The notes under the pieces: generated by a model | Database searches by the model: none | Told to the model about the DNA's origin: nothing | What the model saw: only the letters and a program-made list of their open reading frames with translations | Shown: piece after piece, positions 11,873 through 24,422 of the stretch | How the letters are laid out: every line of letters starts with the position of its first letter | Position numbering within the stretch: the first letter of the stretch is position 1 | Assembly: GCA_951799425.1 (NCBI GenBank) | Contig: OX637402.1 | Span: 25,971,492 to 26,035,491 of the forward strand | Reading direction: 5' to 3' | DNA from: Ilex aquifolium | Taxonomy: Eukaryota; Streptophyta; Magnoliopsida; Aquifoliales; Aquifoliaceae | Length of the DNA stretch: 64,000 nt | Made by a program: the position numbers and the translations under genes

Positions 11873-12600
11873 TGGTCTTGATTGCCTCATTCTTGTCCTA
11901 CACTCTCTCCTTTTTCACTTTATTTACGTGAATCATATAGTTACCTTGCTTATATATAAAGTCAGTAAAATATTGTCTTTCATCATAATTTTCTGGTAAT
12001 GTGCGGTAGTTAGGGTCAGGTTTAGGTGCCAAAAGTTAGCTTCTAAGCTAGTTGGGATTATGAAATGTCGCTAGAGCCCATTAACAAATACGACTAGTCA
12101 AAAATAGCAACCAAATAATAATAATAATAATAATACAACATGTTAGATATATTATCTTTTTTTTTGGTACAAAAAATAGATATACAGATAAATCACTCTA
12201 TATCTCTATCAGTTAGTATTGTCTTTCAACACTATATAACTATCTACAAGAAATCTCATCGCATCTACGTCGGAACTAAAACTAAAGTCTCACTGCTTGC
12301 TATTGGCGTTGAAAAATAGATTTAACCCCAACCAATGGCAAAGGGAGATAGGGGTCACGGGCTTAAGGCCACTCTGGAAAAAAATTACCTATATATGTTT
12401 TATATATTTTTTTGGACAATTTCAATTGGGCCACCCTAATGGGTTAGATAAAACAAAACTAATTGGGTCAAAGAAATTGGGTACATGGTATTAGAATTAA
12501 AAAATAAGGATCAATCTTATACAAATCTCTTAACGTTAGTAAACTAAAATAAATGTTGAGTCCAAGGACGGAGACTTGGAGATCAAGAGAAGAGGGAAAC

Positions 12601-12800
12601 ATTTCATTTTCTTTCCTCGCTGCATCAAGTGCCTCTGTTGAGAGAGCATTTTCAGTAATGAAGATTAAATTATGTAATTGAATGGATAATCCATGAATGA
12701 TAGATAATTTGATTACTTATATAGAAAAAAATATTTTTGATAACATTAATAATGAAATTATCATGAAATGTTTTCAAAGTATGAAGACTCGTCGGGGTTA
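12601..12800 (+). pseudogene. Fragment of a hAT transposase C-terminal dimerisation domain
   Basis: One frame reads ASSASVERAFSVMKIKLCN, then, after stops, NLITYIEKNIFDNINNE and MKCFQSMKTRRG. These match the SVERAFSAMK..K and LVTYIE.DIF..I blocks of plant hAT transposases and TTF-type/hAT-dimerisation proteins. Only the last 65 or so codons are present and at least two in-frame stops break them. No upstream transposase remains nearby, so this is an orphaned C-terminal scrap. Confidence 0.8.
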
Positions 12801-13424
12801 ATTATAATTGGTTGTAATTAGCCTCAGTTTTTTGTAAAAAATATAATTAACTTCTTTTTAGTTCTTTTTTTGTTTGCAGAGAATACATATATTGACTTTA
12901 GCCCCTTTAATGTTTAATGAATTTTTAAGTATCAAATATAATGTAAAAAATATAAATATATCATATTCCTGACTCCGCAATTGGCCCCGCTGAATTGTCG
13001 TATTTGTGGAGAATCGAACTCAAACATTAAAATTTGAAATTTAGATTTTTAATTGTGGGAATTAATTTAAGTTTCAAACTTATTTACTAAATTATCGTTA
13101 TTTTTATGAAAGTTTGCTTACGATATATGACTAAACAACTTAAAGCAGAACACACTTTTTCAAAAAATACGACTTCATATAAATAACAATAATTTGGTAA
13201 ATATATTTGAAAATATGATGTTTTAATTAAAAAATTAAAAATTTCTATAAATCTGGAAAAAAAAAAACCTAGGTATCAGAGTCCCTCGATGGGAAGGGTA
13301 AATCAGTAATTGGGCATGGCTAAGGTTTTATTTTGTTGGGAACTAATTAAACTACTAAGTTTGTAATTAAAAACAACAGCAACTTTCTTAAATTAAGTCC
13401 GTGAAATGGATTTAATAAGCTTTG
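12801..13424. other. Upstream region of the Tubby-like gene
   Basis: AT-rich DNA that should include the promoter. No single TATA box stands out. GC content rises only near 13430, where the likely leader begins. Confidence 0.35.
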
Positions 13425-14832
13425 GAATCCGCCGAGTCACACGCGCACAGACAGAGATAGAGAGAGAGAGAGTTCTGGTGAGAGAAACTGAGAAACCCTG
13501 TGGTAAAAGCGAAGGATCTGAATTTGTAATCCATGGAAGCTCCGAGATAAGGTGAGCCTTGGATCTCTTTATTTTCACTGAATTTAGTGCCTTGTATTTG
13601 TATAGATAATATATATGTGTGTGTGTGTGTGAGTGTGGCTTCATAATTGTTGGTTTTGATGAGGTTCCTTCTTGAGATTCTTCTGTAACTCACCCTGTAA
13701 TGTGTATGATGATTAAATTTAGGTCCTCCATGAGACTTCTTCAGCTGATTCAATGCATTTTTTCTAAAAGAATGTTCGATTTGCTGCTTGTGTTTTATTT
13801 CATGTTGCTTTGGGGAAGGCTTAAGAATAAAAGTTCTGTATAAATATTTTGAAGAAATTTCTTGTTTTGTTGTGACAATATGAGAAATTGTTATTCTAGT
13901 GATTCTATGTGTAATTTGATTGGGGGATTTATGGGCCTCTTTGGTTGTTTTTGGCCTTAGAATATGTGTAGTGTTGGAGATATAGTGGAAAGCTTTCGTC
14001 TTTCGGGCTCTTTCGCCGAGCTTAGAAGGTCACAGTTGAAAAAAATTGGATATTTGATCATATAATCTCACTTAGAGGATAATGTAATGGCATACATAAA
14101 ATTTTTATATATAAGGATTTAATACACATTTGAATCCTAATTGACTGATATCGAAGAGGCGATTCTTCTTCTTCTTTTTTTTTTTTTTGCCCGGGGAAAA
14201 GAATTCAAGTGGGTTTCCTAACCTCTTTTTTTTTTTCCTTTGTGAAGGTTTCACTTTTTCAAATTTATAAACATACATTGTTTCTCGCCCTTATTGTTGT
14301 TTGTGGCATGTTTTTTGCTTTAGAAAACTTGACGCAGGTAGGCTTCCTGTTTGAAATTTGTTAGCTATAATTTCTTTTTCTTTTTTCCTTCAGTTTTCTG
14401 TTTGGTGTCCTTTTAGATTATTCGTATGAATCAGTTTGTGAAAGATAGTATTAATAAATAGCATTTATTGTCCCAAAATGAGGTTTAACAAGTGAGAAAG
14501 TGGTTTCTAATTTTATTTTTTGCTAAATAAGTTGTTTCTGATTAAAGCCTGGTATTTTAGACTATCTTTAGTGCTGCATGTGAGGTCGTCTTTTATGGGA
14601 ATATTCTTTTCTTGCTTTGTGCTTTTCTTCATTCACTTCTGTCCTTTTTTTACTTTGCTAATTTGCTATGCGGAAGGAATTGAACTAAGAAATGCATTCA
14701 TTTGCAGTTATATTGTGGTGCTAATGTCGTTAATTTGAGGTCACCACCGTCTGGAAATTCTCAGTGCAATTTATACGTCTCTACTGTATATAAAACATTC
14801 TGCTGGGTGTGGGTGTACTTGGATTGGAGTAA
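13425..14832 (+). other. 5' leader and leader intron of the Tubby-like F-box gene
   Basis: A transcribed leader probably starts near 13430 with a GA-rich patch (13453-13471). A good donor, AAGGTGAGCC, lies at about 13550 and an acceptor, TTTGCAG, at 14701-14707. This implies a leader intron of about 1.15 kb, as is common in plant Tubby-like genes. The remaining leader leads to the ATG at 14833. Confidence 0.5.
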
Positions 14833-17800
14833 ATGTCATTCCGCAGCATAGCTCGGGACCTAAGGGACAGTTTTGGCAGCTTATCAAGACGGAGTTTTGA
14901 TGTGAGGCTGCCAGGCCATCACAGAGGGAAATCACAGGGTGCAGTCCATGAGTTGCATGACCACCCTGTGGTCATCCAGAACAGCTGTTGGTCTAGTCTT
15001 CCACCTGAGCTGCTCCGTGATGTGATCAACAGGCTGGAGACCAGTGAGACTGCATGGCCTGCTCGCAGGCATGTTGTTGCCTGTGCTGGTGTTTGTCGGT
15101 CATGGAGGGAAATGTGCAAGGAAATTGTAAAAAAACCTGAGTTATCTGGGAAGCTTACCTTTCCAGTCTCCCTGAAGCAGGTGGGTCCTTCCTGCTTTAT
15201 AGTCTTGCTTTAAATTATTTTCTAGATTGTGTGTACCCAGTTTGGCCGACATAATTATTCTTTTGAGGTATAGATACATCAATTCGGAGTCCAAGTGAAT
15301 CCTAATTAAGAGATTTAGATGACAGCACTATTTCATTTGACATTTTTCTAATTTGAATATCTTTTGCAGCCAGGGCCTCGGAATGGAACTATTCAATGCT
15401 TTATAAAGAGAGATAAAGCTAATTTAACTTACCATCTTTTCCTTTGCCTTGGTCACAGTAAGTGTCCAATTTCCATTGATTTTTGCAGCCTTTCTTTGGG
15501 AATTGAATGGATCTTAAACTGTTATCTCGGGCCTCAAGTTTCTACTCTAAAATATAAATGAGTTGAGTTGTTTTTCCAGCATGTCTCCCCCCAAAACCCA
15601 AGAAAAGAAAAAAAAAAAAAACCAAAGTGAAAAGAAAAGCGATGATGATAACTAGCTTTGTAATGCAAGCTAAGATCATGCTTTAAGTAGCCCCCTGCAC
15701 TTCCATCAAACTAAAAGTTCCCATAAACTTGAGCTTACTCTAGCCAATTTAGACATTGATAAGACCAAGAAACTGAGCCTATATATTCACCATCGGATGC
15801 TTGAGGATGTTTGCAAGGTTGGATTCCTGCTAGTTCAGTGTAAACTGGATCGGTGGATCCAATTCTTTGTCACTCTTTAGCTGAATGCGAATCACAGTAC
15901 TCTGGTTTAGATGTCTTCAAAATCTCTGCTTTGTGTATTATACTGGCCTGCTGGATTGAGTGTGTTTTCTTCTGCAAACAGCTTATATTGAACATTGTTC
16001 ACAAAAATAAGAAACCTCCTTTCCAGTAGGGCTGTAATTTATTGAAATCTTTCCTCTATGTTTCCAAACTAAGTGATTGCGTCACCGTGATTTGCACTGC
16101 ATTTGGTCCTGCAGTGGGGTGCTGGTGCTGCTGTTACTCTAGACAACATTGAAAATATGATTTCATTGCTCATTCAGTTGGAGACAAAAACCAGCCTTAG
16201 GCTGACTAGCTGAATCAAAACTCATTTTTAAAATTGACCAAGTCGATGAACCTTGCAGGTTCCAATTCCGTTGATGTTTCATTGTCCTTGGTATCATTTA
16301 CTCAGTATCTCCTGTTTTGGTGCATTCAATGCTTTGGATTCAGTCTTTCTTTGACTTCACTTACATTGATGTCTTTTATTATGTCTTACTGTCATCATTA
16401 CCTGCTTTTGAAGCATTGCTTGTTGAAAATGGGAAATTCCTTCTTTCTGCGAAACGCATTCGAAGAACAACTTGTACGGAGTATGTGATCTCGATGGATG
16501 CAGATAACATATCAAGGTCGAGTAGCACTTATATTGGAAAACTGAGGTATAGGAACCCTTTGAACTGTCTTCTTGAACACTTAATGTTGCAGTATGCTTA
16601 AATTCTACATATTCCTTGTATTAATGACATTCTTAAGAACGTTTTGGATATTCGACTTTGTATTGAAATTGTTGGGCGATGAAAGGGCTGGTAATGAAAT
16701 CCAATGGTAAACTCATTACTAAATATGAATGCTAAGCTTCACATATACTTGGAAACTTGTCTCAATATATGTTTTATGAATGTTATGCACATCACATTTA
16801 ATTATTTCTTGATGAGCCTCTTAGTTCCAGCATTTACTATAGAATTTCTTATTTTTTGCGTAGATGACATATAATTCGATACATGCACGCCCGCTGGTGT
16901 GCCTGGAGAGCAAGTGCAAGACAATGCTTTTCTAACTAGTTTTGTTTTAGATTTTGCTGCTTTGGATGTTGGCATGTGGCTGCTGGATTTTTTCTTTTAT
17001 GGCTCTTGTCTTGAGAGGAGACAATGAACTGGATTTTTTCTACATTTTTTTGGGCAAGGGGGGAGAGAGGGGGGGGGGGGGGGGGGGGGGAGGTGTCAAG
17101 AAATTAAAATAAAATATTAATATGATTGGTTGATTAAATTTGTTCTTTTTGGTATAGATGTCCAAGTTAGCTTTCATAGTAAATGGTCTTTGTGGACACT
17201 GTATTTGTAATTCATGGAATCTTACATTGTTCCGTGTCTTACATGAGAGACAGGTGTAAGCTATATAGGTAAATTTGGTCTTCCACCTGTTTGTTCTTTT
17301 TTTTTTCTTCTTCTCTCCAATTTATCGTCAGTTTCCTCCCCTTCCTCCCTGACCTGCCTCTTCAATCACTTCTCACCACTATCCCCGACGAGCTCCACTT
17401 CCAACCCATGAAAACCTGACAAACCTCACCACCAGCCCTCAACTTACACAGCCCAGACCACCAGCAGCCCCACAACCCATAGCACCATTAAACCACCTCC
17501 CCCCCCCCCCCCCCCCCCCCTTTTTTCCGCCTAATTGGCCCCCCACCAGCACCTACAGAACGTTTCCAATAAGCCCCACTGTTATACCCTCCACCTGCCT
17601 AGAAAAGAAATGGAAGGGGTACATTGAAAGAATGCTGAATTATAAGAAACAAAATTGAGAAAGAATTTTGTTTAAGGGCTTAATTGAATTAGGGGTCTAA
17701 ATTTATGGGTTACAGGTGTATTTTAGCTAACAATTTGTACCTCCAATAACTCCTCGGTGAACCCTCTGGCTTCGCATTATGTTATGCATTTGTTATTTTT

Positions 17801-18817
17801 ATTTTCTCATCCTCCCTTAGGCTTTGCTGTTAATGCTTGTCTAATGCTCCAGAATCTATACTGTTCAGAAAAAAAATCATGATATGAATACTTATGAAAT
17901 CTGTTTCTTTTATAGAAATTGATCAGTACAGGTAATTAGAGAGCATGGCAGTATTAGTTTTAGAATATTGTGTGATGCTAGTATCCTATTGTGTTTTTTT
18001 TTTTGGGTAAGTGGTATCGTATTGTTGCCTTCATGGATAATATCTGATTAGTTTTTTTGTACCTATTATTAGCACATCTGCTTCATTGGAATCTTTTTCT
18101 CGTTTCAGGTCAAATTTCCTTGGCTCAAAGTTCCTAATTTATGATACACAACCTCCGTGCAGCAGTGCTTATCTTTCCCCTCCTGGTCGTACAAGTCGTA
18201 GATTCTACTCTAAAAAAGTTTCTCCAAAAGTTCCTACTGGAAGTTACAATATTGCCCAAGTCACGTATGAGCTAAATGTGCTGGGCACAAGAGGGCCACG
18301 CAAGATGAACTGCATTATGCACTCAATTCCCACCTCAGCCCTTGAGCCGGGTGGTTCTGTCCCCGGCCAGCCCGAGCTCCTTCCCCCATCCCTTGAAGAT
18401 TCATTCAGGAGTATGTCATTCTCAAAATCAATTGACAACTCGACTGAGTTCAGTAGCTCCCGGTTTTCGGACATTGTTGGCCCACGTGATGAGGAAGACG
18501 AGGGAAAGGATGGACCTTTGGTGCTTCGAAACAAGGCTCCAAGATGGCATGAACAGTTGCAGTGCTGGTGCCTTAATTTCCGTGGGAGGGTAACAGTAGC
18601 ATCTGTAAAAAATTTCCAACTCATTGCTGCCACACAGCCTGCTGCTGGCGCACCCACACCAGCACAGCCTGCCCAATCTGATCAAGACAAGATTATTTTG
18701 CAGTTTGGCAAGGTTGGCAAGGATTTGTTTACGATGGATTATCGCTATCCTTTATCTGCATTTCAGTCTTTTGCCATCTGTTTGAGTAGCTTTGATACAA
18801 AATTGGCATGTGAATAG
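14833..18817 (+). CDS. Tubby-like F-box protein (TULP/TLP family), four coding exons
   Basis: Coding exons are 14833-15180, 15370-15457, 16414-16546 and 18109-18817. They join in phase to 425 residues, a normal TLP length. The start [20 protein letters not shown] is the conserved plant TLP N-terminus. An F-box spans about residues 54-100 ([14 protein letters not shown]...), which would dock to SKP1/ASK in an SCF ubiquitin ligase. The Tubby domain fills about 116-421, with [18 protein letters not shown], the [17 protein letters not shown] block that includes phosphoinositide-binding residues, and the family-typical C-terminus [15 protein letters not shown]. Plant TLPs attach to the plasma membrane through the Tubby domain and are released under stress or ABA signals, which is family knowledge. 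Intron 3 is 1.56 kb and contains paired homopolymer runs. The gene looks intact. Confidence 0.95.
17069..17520. repeat. G22 and C22 homopolymers in intron 3 of the Tubby-like gene
   Basis: A run of 22 G at 17069-17090 followed by AGGTG, and a run of 22 C at 17499-17520 preceded by CACCT, are reverse complements separated by about 410 bp. In the transcript they could pair into a GC stem of about 27 bp; the G run could instead form a quadruplex. The DNA between is partly pyrimidine-rich and non-coding. Confidence 0.8.
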
Positions 18818-21714
18818 TAGGAACAGAGGATCTAGTTGGTAATGATTTTGCTGCTTGCGTTTCATAGATTGAGAACTGTTGTACGAAGGTGATGTATAAC
18901 TAATTGTCAGACTGGAGAGTGCAGGATCAATATCATGCACATTGGAGGAGGATTTTCCTTTTTCCTAGCTTTCTGTATTTTCTTTTTCCCATGGGCTTTT
19001 GTTTGTTTCCAATGGTTGTCAATGCGTTGTGGAACCATAGTTGTTCTTTATGTATTGAAAAGAATAGTTAAAAACTATTGTGTTTCTGTGTTTTTACTTG
19101 TATCTTTTGCCTTTGATTACTTCATTTCTAATCTGCTGTGTATATATGCTTTTCTGTGCGTGTCCAGCCAGTAATGCACTGTTTTTGGAACGAACAGAGG
19201 TTCATCCACTGCTATGTAGGCCTTGTTCTGTGTAACAGCTGTTTTAAGCTCTTGCAATTGTATTGGTTGCATCCTGTTATTAATAGGTGTCTGCCAGACT
19301 GCCAGACTGCCATTCTGATTATTCCTTTGCCCATTCCTTGGCATAGTCCTATTTATCTCTGTTTATGAATTGCTGGAAGCCTTTAGGTGTTTCCTCATCT
19401 GTTCATGGTCTAGATACCACGTTCATTGTTCTAGTACCCCAACTGGACATTAGAAAATTGCTTTATGATGTGACCCGAGTAGTTATTTTGCTCGAGTGAG
19501 AGACATATTACTCAATCAAGCCCATCCTTGACCACAATGGAAGGTGGAAAAAAGATTGATCAGGATGAAATACCTAGCCGAGTGAGCTTGAGCACGCTAA
19601 GATGACTTTGATTAATCGAATCGAGTCATAACAGAGAGAAGAGAAGATACTTGTAACTGTAAACAACTTTGTGCTTGGAGCTTGAGCTCTTTAGACCTGA
19701 ATGTGTTTTCAAGGCTATAGTTTCTTTAACCTACTTGTTCACCCCATTATGCTTTGTAACAATTTTTCCCAATCTCACTGCCAAGTATTTCTGAAAAATC
19801 CTAGTAGTCATTCTTAAAATAGGCTTGTAGAACTGGTTTGTGGGTTGAATATAAGGGCACAATCATCAACTCATACACCCAAAGAAGATTTATTTTCTGA
19901 AAGGTCTGTCAATTCCAATGCAGATAATGAAGGGTATATCCATAAAAGAGAAAAAAAAAAACTCATAATCAGCCCACAAAATCATGTAATTAATGCACAT
20001 GACTTTCATTGGTATAACCTAAGTAAAGATGTGACCAATTTGTAGGGTAGTGAACAAACTTATTTCCGTTCGTATATCCATCCCATTAATAATTAAACCA
20101 TAAAACCAACAAATACTTTGCTTTTCCATTAGTATGACAAGCATGCCACTATGATAAAAAGACAATAGCAGACTGTTAAATAGTTCAAATGACAAAAAAA
20201 AATCAAAAGAAAAAGATACTTTCTACAACAAGTAATGTTGAATGATTTGAATTCTTCATCCACAACAAATTTGAACTAAACTTTATGCAAACAGTACTTG
20301 CCAAAACAAAGTCAAATTGATCACTGCCAGATGAACAGGTAAACCAAACAAAAGAATTTGTACAAGTATTATTGGTGAATGATCTGAATTCAACATTTTA
20401 CAAACCTATTTCAAACAAACTTTACACAAAAAAAGATACAAACAGTACTTGACAACATGAAGCCAAATTGATCATTTTCAAACAGGAATTGAGCACTCAC
20501 CTACATGTTTGCCACTTGACCAACTAAACAAAAACAAACCCAGTGATTTTGGTGCAGCTGCAAAGGCAACACTGACTAATAAGAGTTGTCTCACAAGGTG
20601 CAGAGGCCATGGGTTGAAGGTGGTAATGGTTAAGCCATGGTGGGGCTCTCTATATCATTGACAGACTTTGAGAAGTGAGCACTTCTGGGCATCTAAACTG
20701 TATTCACCAAAAAGCTGAGCTTCAGCTGAAACTGCTCTCTGTTCTCCTATGGTGGCATATAGATACACCAGCCTTCTTTGTAGGCCAGGTATCTAGGACA
20801 GATTCTGACCATTAGACCAGCTGACAAACAACGCCCCTCCCCCAACCCCCCTCTCTCTCTCTGTTTCTTTAAGTACTAAAAACTCCAATGCCCCATATCA
20901 TATTCTTTATAACAAGAAACCTCTCCACGATAGTACAATTTTGGACTCGCCTTTTGCAGAATAAACCATAAATATATGTAATCATCGGATGAAAACAAGT
21001 ATTGGTTAAACTTGAGACCAGTAAGAGTCGAAACTATGACACTCGAATTTATGGTTCATCCCAACCTAACCCCACACTATCATTGTGGCCTTTCTGTGTT
21101 AGAGAAGACAAACATGAGAACATTGAGTAGTATACTAAATGAAAACGAGTGAGAGAGAGAGAGAGAGAGAGAGGGAGGGCGGTGGAACTAATACATAGGA
21201 GCGATAGCTATGAAGTTTTTTTTTTATGGTGGTGGTTATAAAAAAAACTAGAATATCCTTGCGCCATCATGGCCAAAGATTTGAGCTTTTCTGCCTGTCC
21301 TCTTTTTGATGGGATATAAATTAGAACGAAAAACAGAATCTTTGACAAATTTTTATCTTTCATTTTTTATAAACAGGGCATTGAATATAAAAGTACAGTA
21401 ATAACTCAAATCGTTTAGTTATGAACCAAACTTGAATTCTCGATCGAATAACCCATGAAAGTTTTTTCATCCGAGCTTGATAAATTATAGCTTTTTGTTT
21501 TTACTTTTTTTTTTAATCATGCTTTATTGGTGTTATTATGGTGAATTAGAGGTAAAGGATTTGTGACTTTGGGCTTCAATTAATATCAAGTAAAGAATTT
21601 TAGAAATTAATTTTCATAGAACTCAATAATGTATATGATATGGAAAAAAAGATGCAAAAGAATCGCACACAAAAACACACGGAATTATTTGAAAATTTTG
21701 AAACGGCAAAAAAA
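18818..21714. other. 3' UTR of the Tubby-like gene and intergenic DNA
   Basis: The 3' UTR probably covers the first few hundred bp (about 18818-19180). Beyond it I see no gene. A (GA)n run lies at 21150-21172. The block 20560-20860 is less AT-rich than its surroundings but has no long frame. Confidence 0.45.
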
Positions 21715-21895
21715 TCATGAAGTCATACAAATTTGACTTAATTTGCTGACTTAATGATGTGGTTTCATTGGAACTGTTGGGTCAACATCAAGTTTCAATG
21801 TTTAATAGGGTCCACAGTCAATTCAAAAATCATATTAAATTAAGTCAATAAATTAGGTCAGTAAATTATGACCCAATAACATTGTTTTATATTAT
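21715..21895. mobile_element. MITE-like foldback repeat, copy 2
   Basis: It shares GACTTAATTTGCTGACTTAA, the ATGATGTG stretch and the GGTCAACATCAAGT-like stretch with the copy at 11690, in the same order, and has the same foldback pattern. Non-coding. Confidence 0.5.
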
Positions 21896-22004
21896 TTAGT
21901 CTACAAACAAGTGTAAAAAAATTACAATAGTACCATTTTACCATCTTCACATGGCCTAAATTTTGGATACCTAACAGTTTAGTTTAGACCGAATGTTTAG
22001 GACT

Positions 22005-22180
22005 ATTGAACTATGCAACCAAGAGGTTTTAGGTTCGATACTTCCCACACCTCCTAAGAGTCAGTTATCCTTATTCCTCAGGGAACATGTTCTTCAATTA
22101 GCTCAAATTACGGTGGCTGGCTTAGAGCTCGAGAGAGTAGTCGTTACAAACCTGAACACCCAATAACAAAAAAAAGAAAA
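22005..22180 (+). mobile_element. Probable SINE, degenerate
   Basis: A B-box-like GGTTCGATAC lies near 22033 and the stretch ends in an A-rich tail at 22168-22182. Parts of the body (CTTAGAGCTCGAG, CCTGAACACCC) resemble the 3' part of the SINE at 24224. No target duplication is evident. Confidence 0.35.
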
Positions 22181-22558
22181 AATCGAACTGAATTTCAAAA
22201 GCTATATGCAACTTGGTACCTTATGTCAGCTACCAAAATTCATCCAAGATGGAGCGCACCACTACATAGTAGTCTTAATTAGGTTATCTGCTTAAGCCTA
22301 TCTGATCTCCAATCTCAATTAGGTCACTAACCAAAGCATGAACCCATCTTGTGTTAGTGCAGCCCCTCTTTTTGCTCATCAAAGCACCTTTCAACCCAAC
22401 TCAAATCAACTGACTTTTGTTCCATTTATTTTTAGAGTCGGTTATATGAATATTGACCGGTCATTATATGAACCATGCTCCACCATTATACTTCAAAAAA
22501 GACCATTTTTCTTTCCTGTTTTTGTAATGCCCAATTTGAAAAGATTGCAAGAAGATTT

Positions 22559-22914
22559 GAGGCACATGTAGCCACCTAAAGTGCAAGCATGTTGTGGCCA
22601 GGGAGTTGGAGCACTAAATCTAAAGAATGGTGGCCGAAAAGCTAAATACGAAGAATTATCACCTCCCAAGGTATAGGAACATCAAAATTAGTGCGTAAAA
22701 TATGAAATTATACATACTATCAATGCGAATAAGACAACTGAGTATTGATTAAGAAGTTCAAATTGGTTAAATTGATGACCGGAACTTGAAAAAGACGACA
22801 AATATGAATGATCATCGTGTCACATATCGTTCGTGGGCACATGTAGCCATGTAATGTGCAAGCATGCTGTGGCCAGAGAGTTGGAGCACTAAATGTAAGT
22901 AATGGTGGTCGAGT
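22559..22914. repeat. Direct repeat of about 80 bp, two copies 277 bp apart
   Basis: 22559-22637 and 22836-22914 both read GGCACATGTAGCCA, then GTGCAAGCATG, then TGTGGCCAG and GAGTTGGAGCACTAAAT, with about ten differences. The unit between is unrelated. This is a local duplication of unknown origin. Confidence 0.75.
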
Positions 22915-23639
22915 AAACAAATAGTTTGCATAGAAGAGTTAATGGGTTGCCATTGGAGTCATGTAGTGGCCACTAAAGTAACCTTTTGAAGAATAACGAT
23001 AACTCCTGTGGATTCCAAGTTGATTCCGAAGATGGGTCTTTCGGAAAGTGGTCTGGCATGTGCATTTGTAGCATCATATTCCTAGAGTGATGGAGAAGAT
23101 CATGGATAACCCTATAGTACCTCGAAAAAAGGAAAAAAAAATGGGTGCTATGTTGAAATTGATTGGAGCCATAGATCATGGTTTGATGCAATTCGTAGCC
23201 GTTGATCATACTTGTCAAATTGCATAACAAAAAACATATCATTTTTAAAAAATAGTGTATCGGATCGTAAATCATAAGATACATGCAATTTTAAATAATT
23301 ATTAATAAAATATATATACCTTTACAAAAACGTTTTAGACTCATAATAACATAGCATTTCATTAATATTTCACAAACTATTCAAGTTCTCAGCATAGTTC
23401 ACTATAATATTAACATTCCACCAACTATTAAAGATTTCTTTGCGATAGTCCATTGCGATGAAGAAGACTGAGGTTGTTCTTCTTTGTTGTCTTTGACTAT
23501 TCGGTAGATAGCTTCCGATATTCGTGAATCAGAGAAGAAGGCCCCCTTTATTTTTGTTTTTTAAACCCTAGCTACTGAAACGATATTTTTTCACTAGCTA
23601 GGGATTAAAAAATAAGATCCTGACAAAAATGATATCGTT

Positions 23640-23815
23640 TCAGCTCAAAAAACCCAAAAAAAAAAAAACATCACGTATTGTACGTATCATACCGTATATA
23701 GTACGATACGATACAAAAATACAGAGACACGATTTGTATCTTTTTTCTTGTGAATCATGACATATCGTACGATATGTATTTTGTATCGTACAATACTAAT
23801 AACTATGTCGTTGAT
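23640..23815. repeat. ACGATAC-rich inverted repeat region
   Basis: Short words such as GTACGATACGATAC and ATATCGTACGATAT recur in both orientations around an internal segment at about 23705-23755, so the stretch can fold back on itself. A partial third block near 23255-23285 (GTATCGGATCGTAAATC) is similar. It is probably a MITE; terminal repeats and target duplications are unresolved. Confidence 0.45.
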
Positions 23816-24223
23816 TATAAGGTAACAAAATAAATAAAATAAAAAAATAACAAAACTTAGCCAATACGCTATTTTTATCGGATATAAAGTGAAAGAATGG
23901 TATTAAAAAATAACGTCTCGTACTATAGTTAAACCTGTAGATCATTCATCTGATCATTGCAACATTCAGTGCCACGGATTATCTGTTGTCCAAAGGTCCC
24001 GTAGGAGGAGATAGTAAAAGAGTCATTACCCAGTTTAGTCTCGATTAATCAGGGTGTTGGGAGAGTTGAGGAAGGAGGAGATAGTGCATTGGTTAAGAAA
24101 GTCAATGAGATTAATGTGATCACTGATTTCATTAGGAATTGATGAGTTTTTTATATGTCAAGTTAGTATGTTCCAATTTAAGGCCAAACCTCATTTGTAA
24201 TGTCGTCAAATCTTAACACAACT

Positions 24224-24422
24224 AACCCCAGAGTAGTTCAAGTAATAACACGGACGAGCTGTAAATCCAGACATTATGAATTCAAATCTTAACAACTCCT
24301 TAGGGCTAGGTCATGAATACTCTATTCTCGGCATGAATGGTCTGTTTTTGACCATTGAGATGTGCGTAAGCTAGTTCGGACACCCATGACCGTTGAACAG
24401 AAAAAAAAAAAAAAAAAATTCA
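24224..24422 (+). mobile_element. tRNA-derived SINE with an intact 10-bp target duplication
   Basis: The body is flanked by perfect direct repeats TAACACAACT at 24214-24223 and 24423-24432. It has an A-box-like GTAGTTCAAGTAA near 24232, a B-box-like GAATTCAAATCTT near 24278, and ends in A18 at 24401-24418. The body phrases GTCATGAATAC and GAGATGTGCGTAAGCTAG are typical of a widespread plant SINE. Target duplication, pol III boxes and poly-A tail together make this firm. Confidence 0.82.

Noticed and set aside
18244-18685. Antisense frames over the last Tubby exon
   Set aside because: Shadows of the real coding exon; the plus strand encodes a conserved Tubby domain.
20560-20860. Possible microRNA precursor (GACAGACTTTGAGAAGTGAGC resembles the miR156/157 region only loosely)
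   Set aside because: Too many mismatches to any remembered mature plant microRNA and no convincing hairpin partner.
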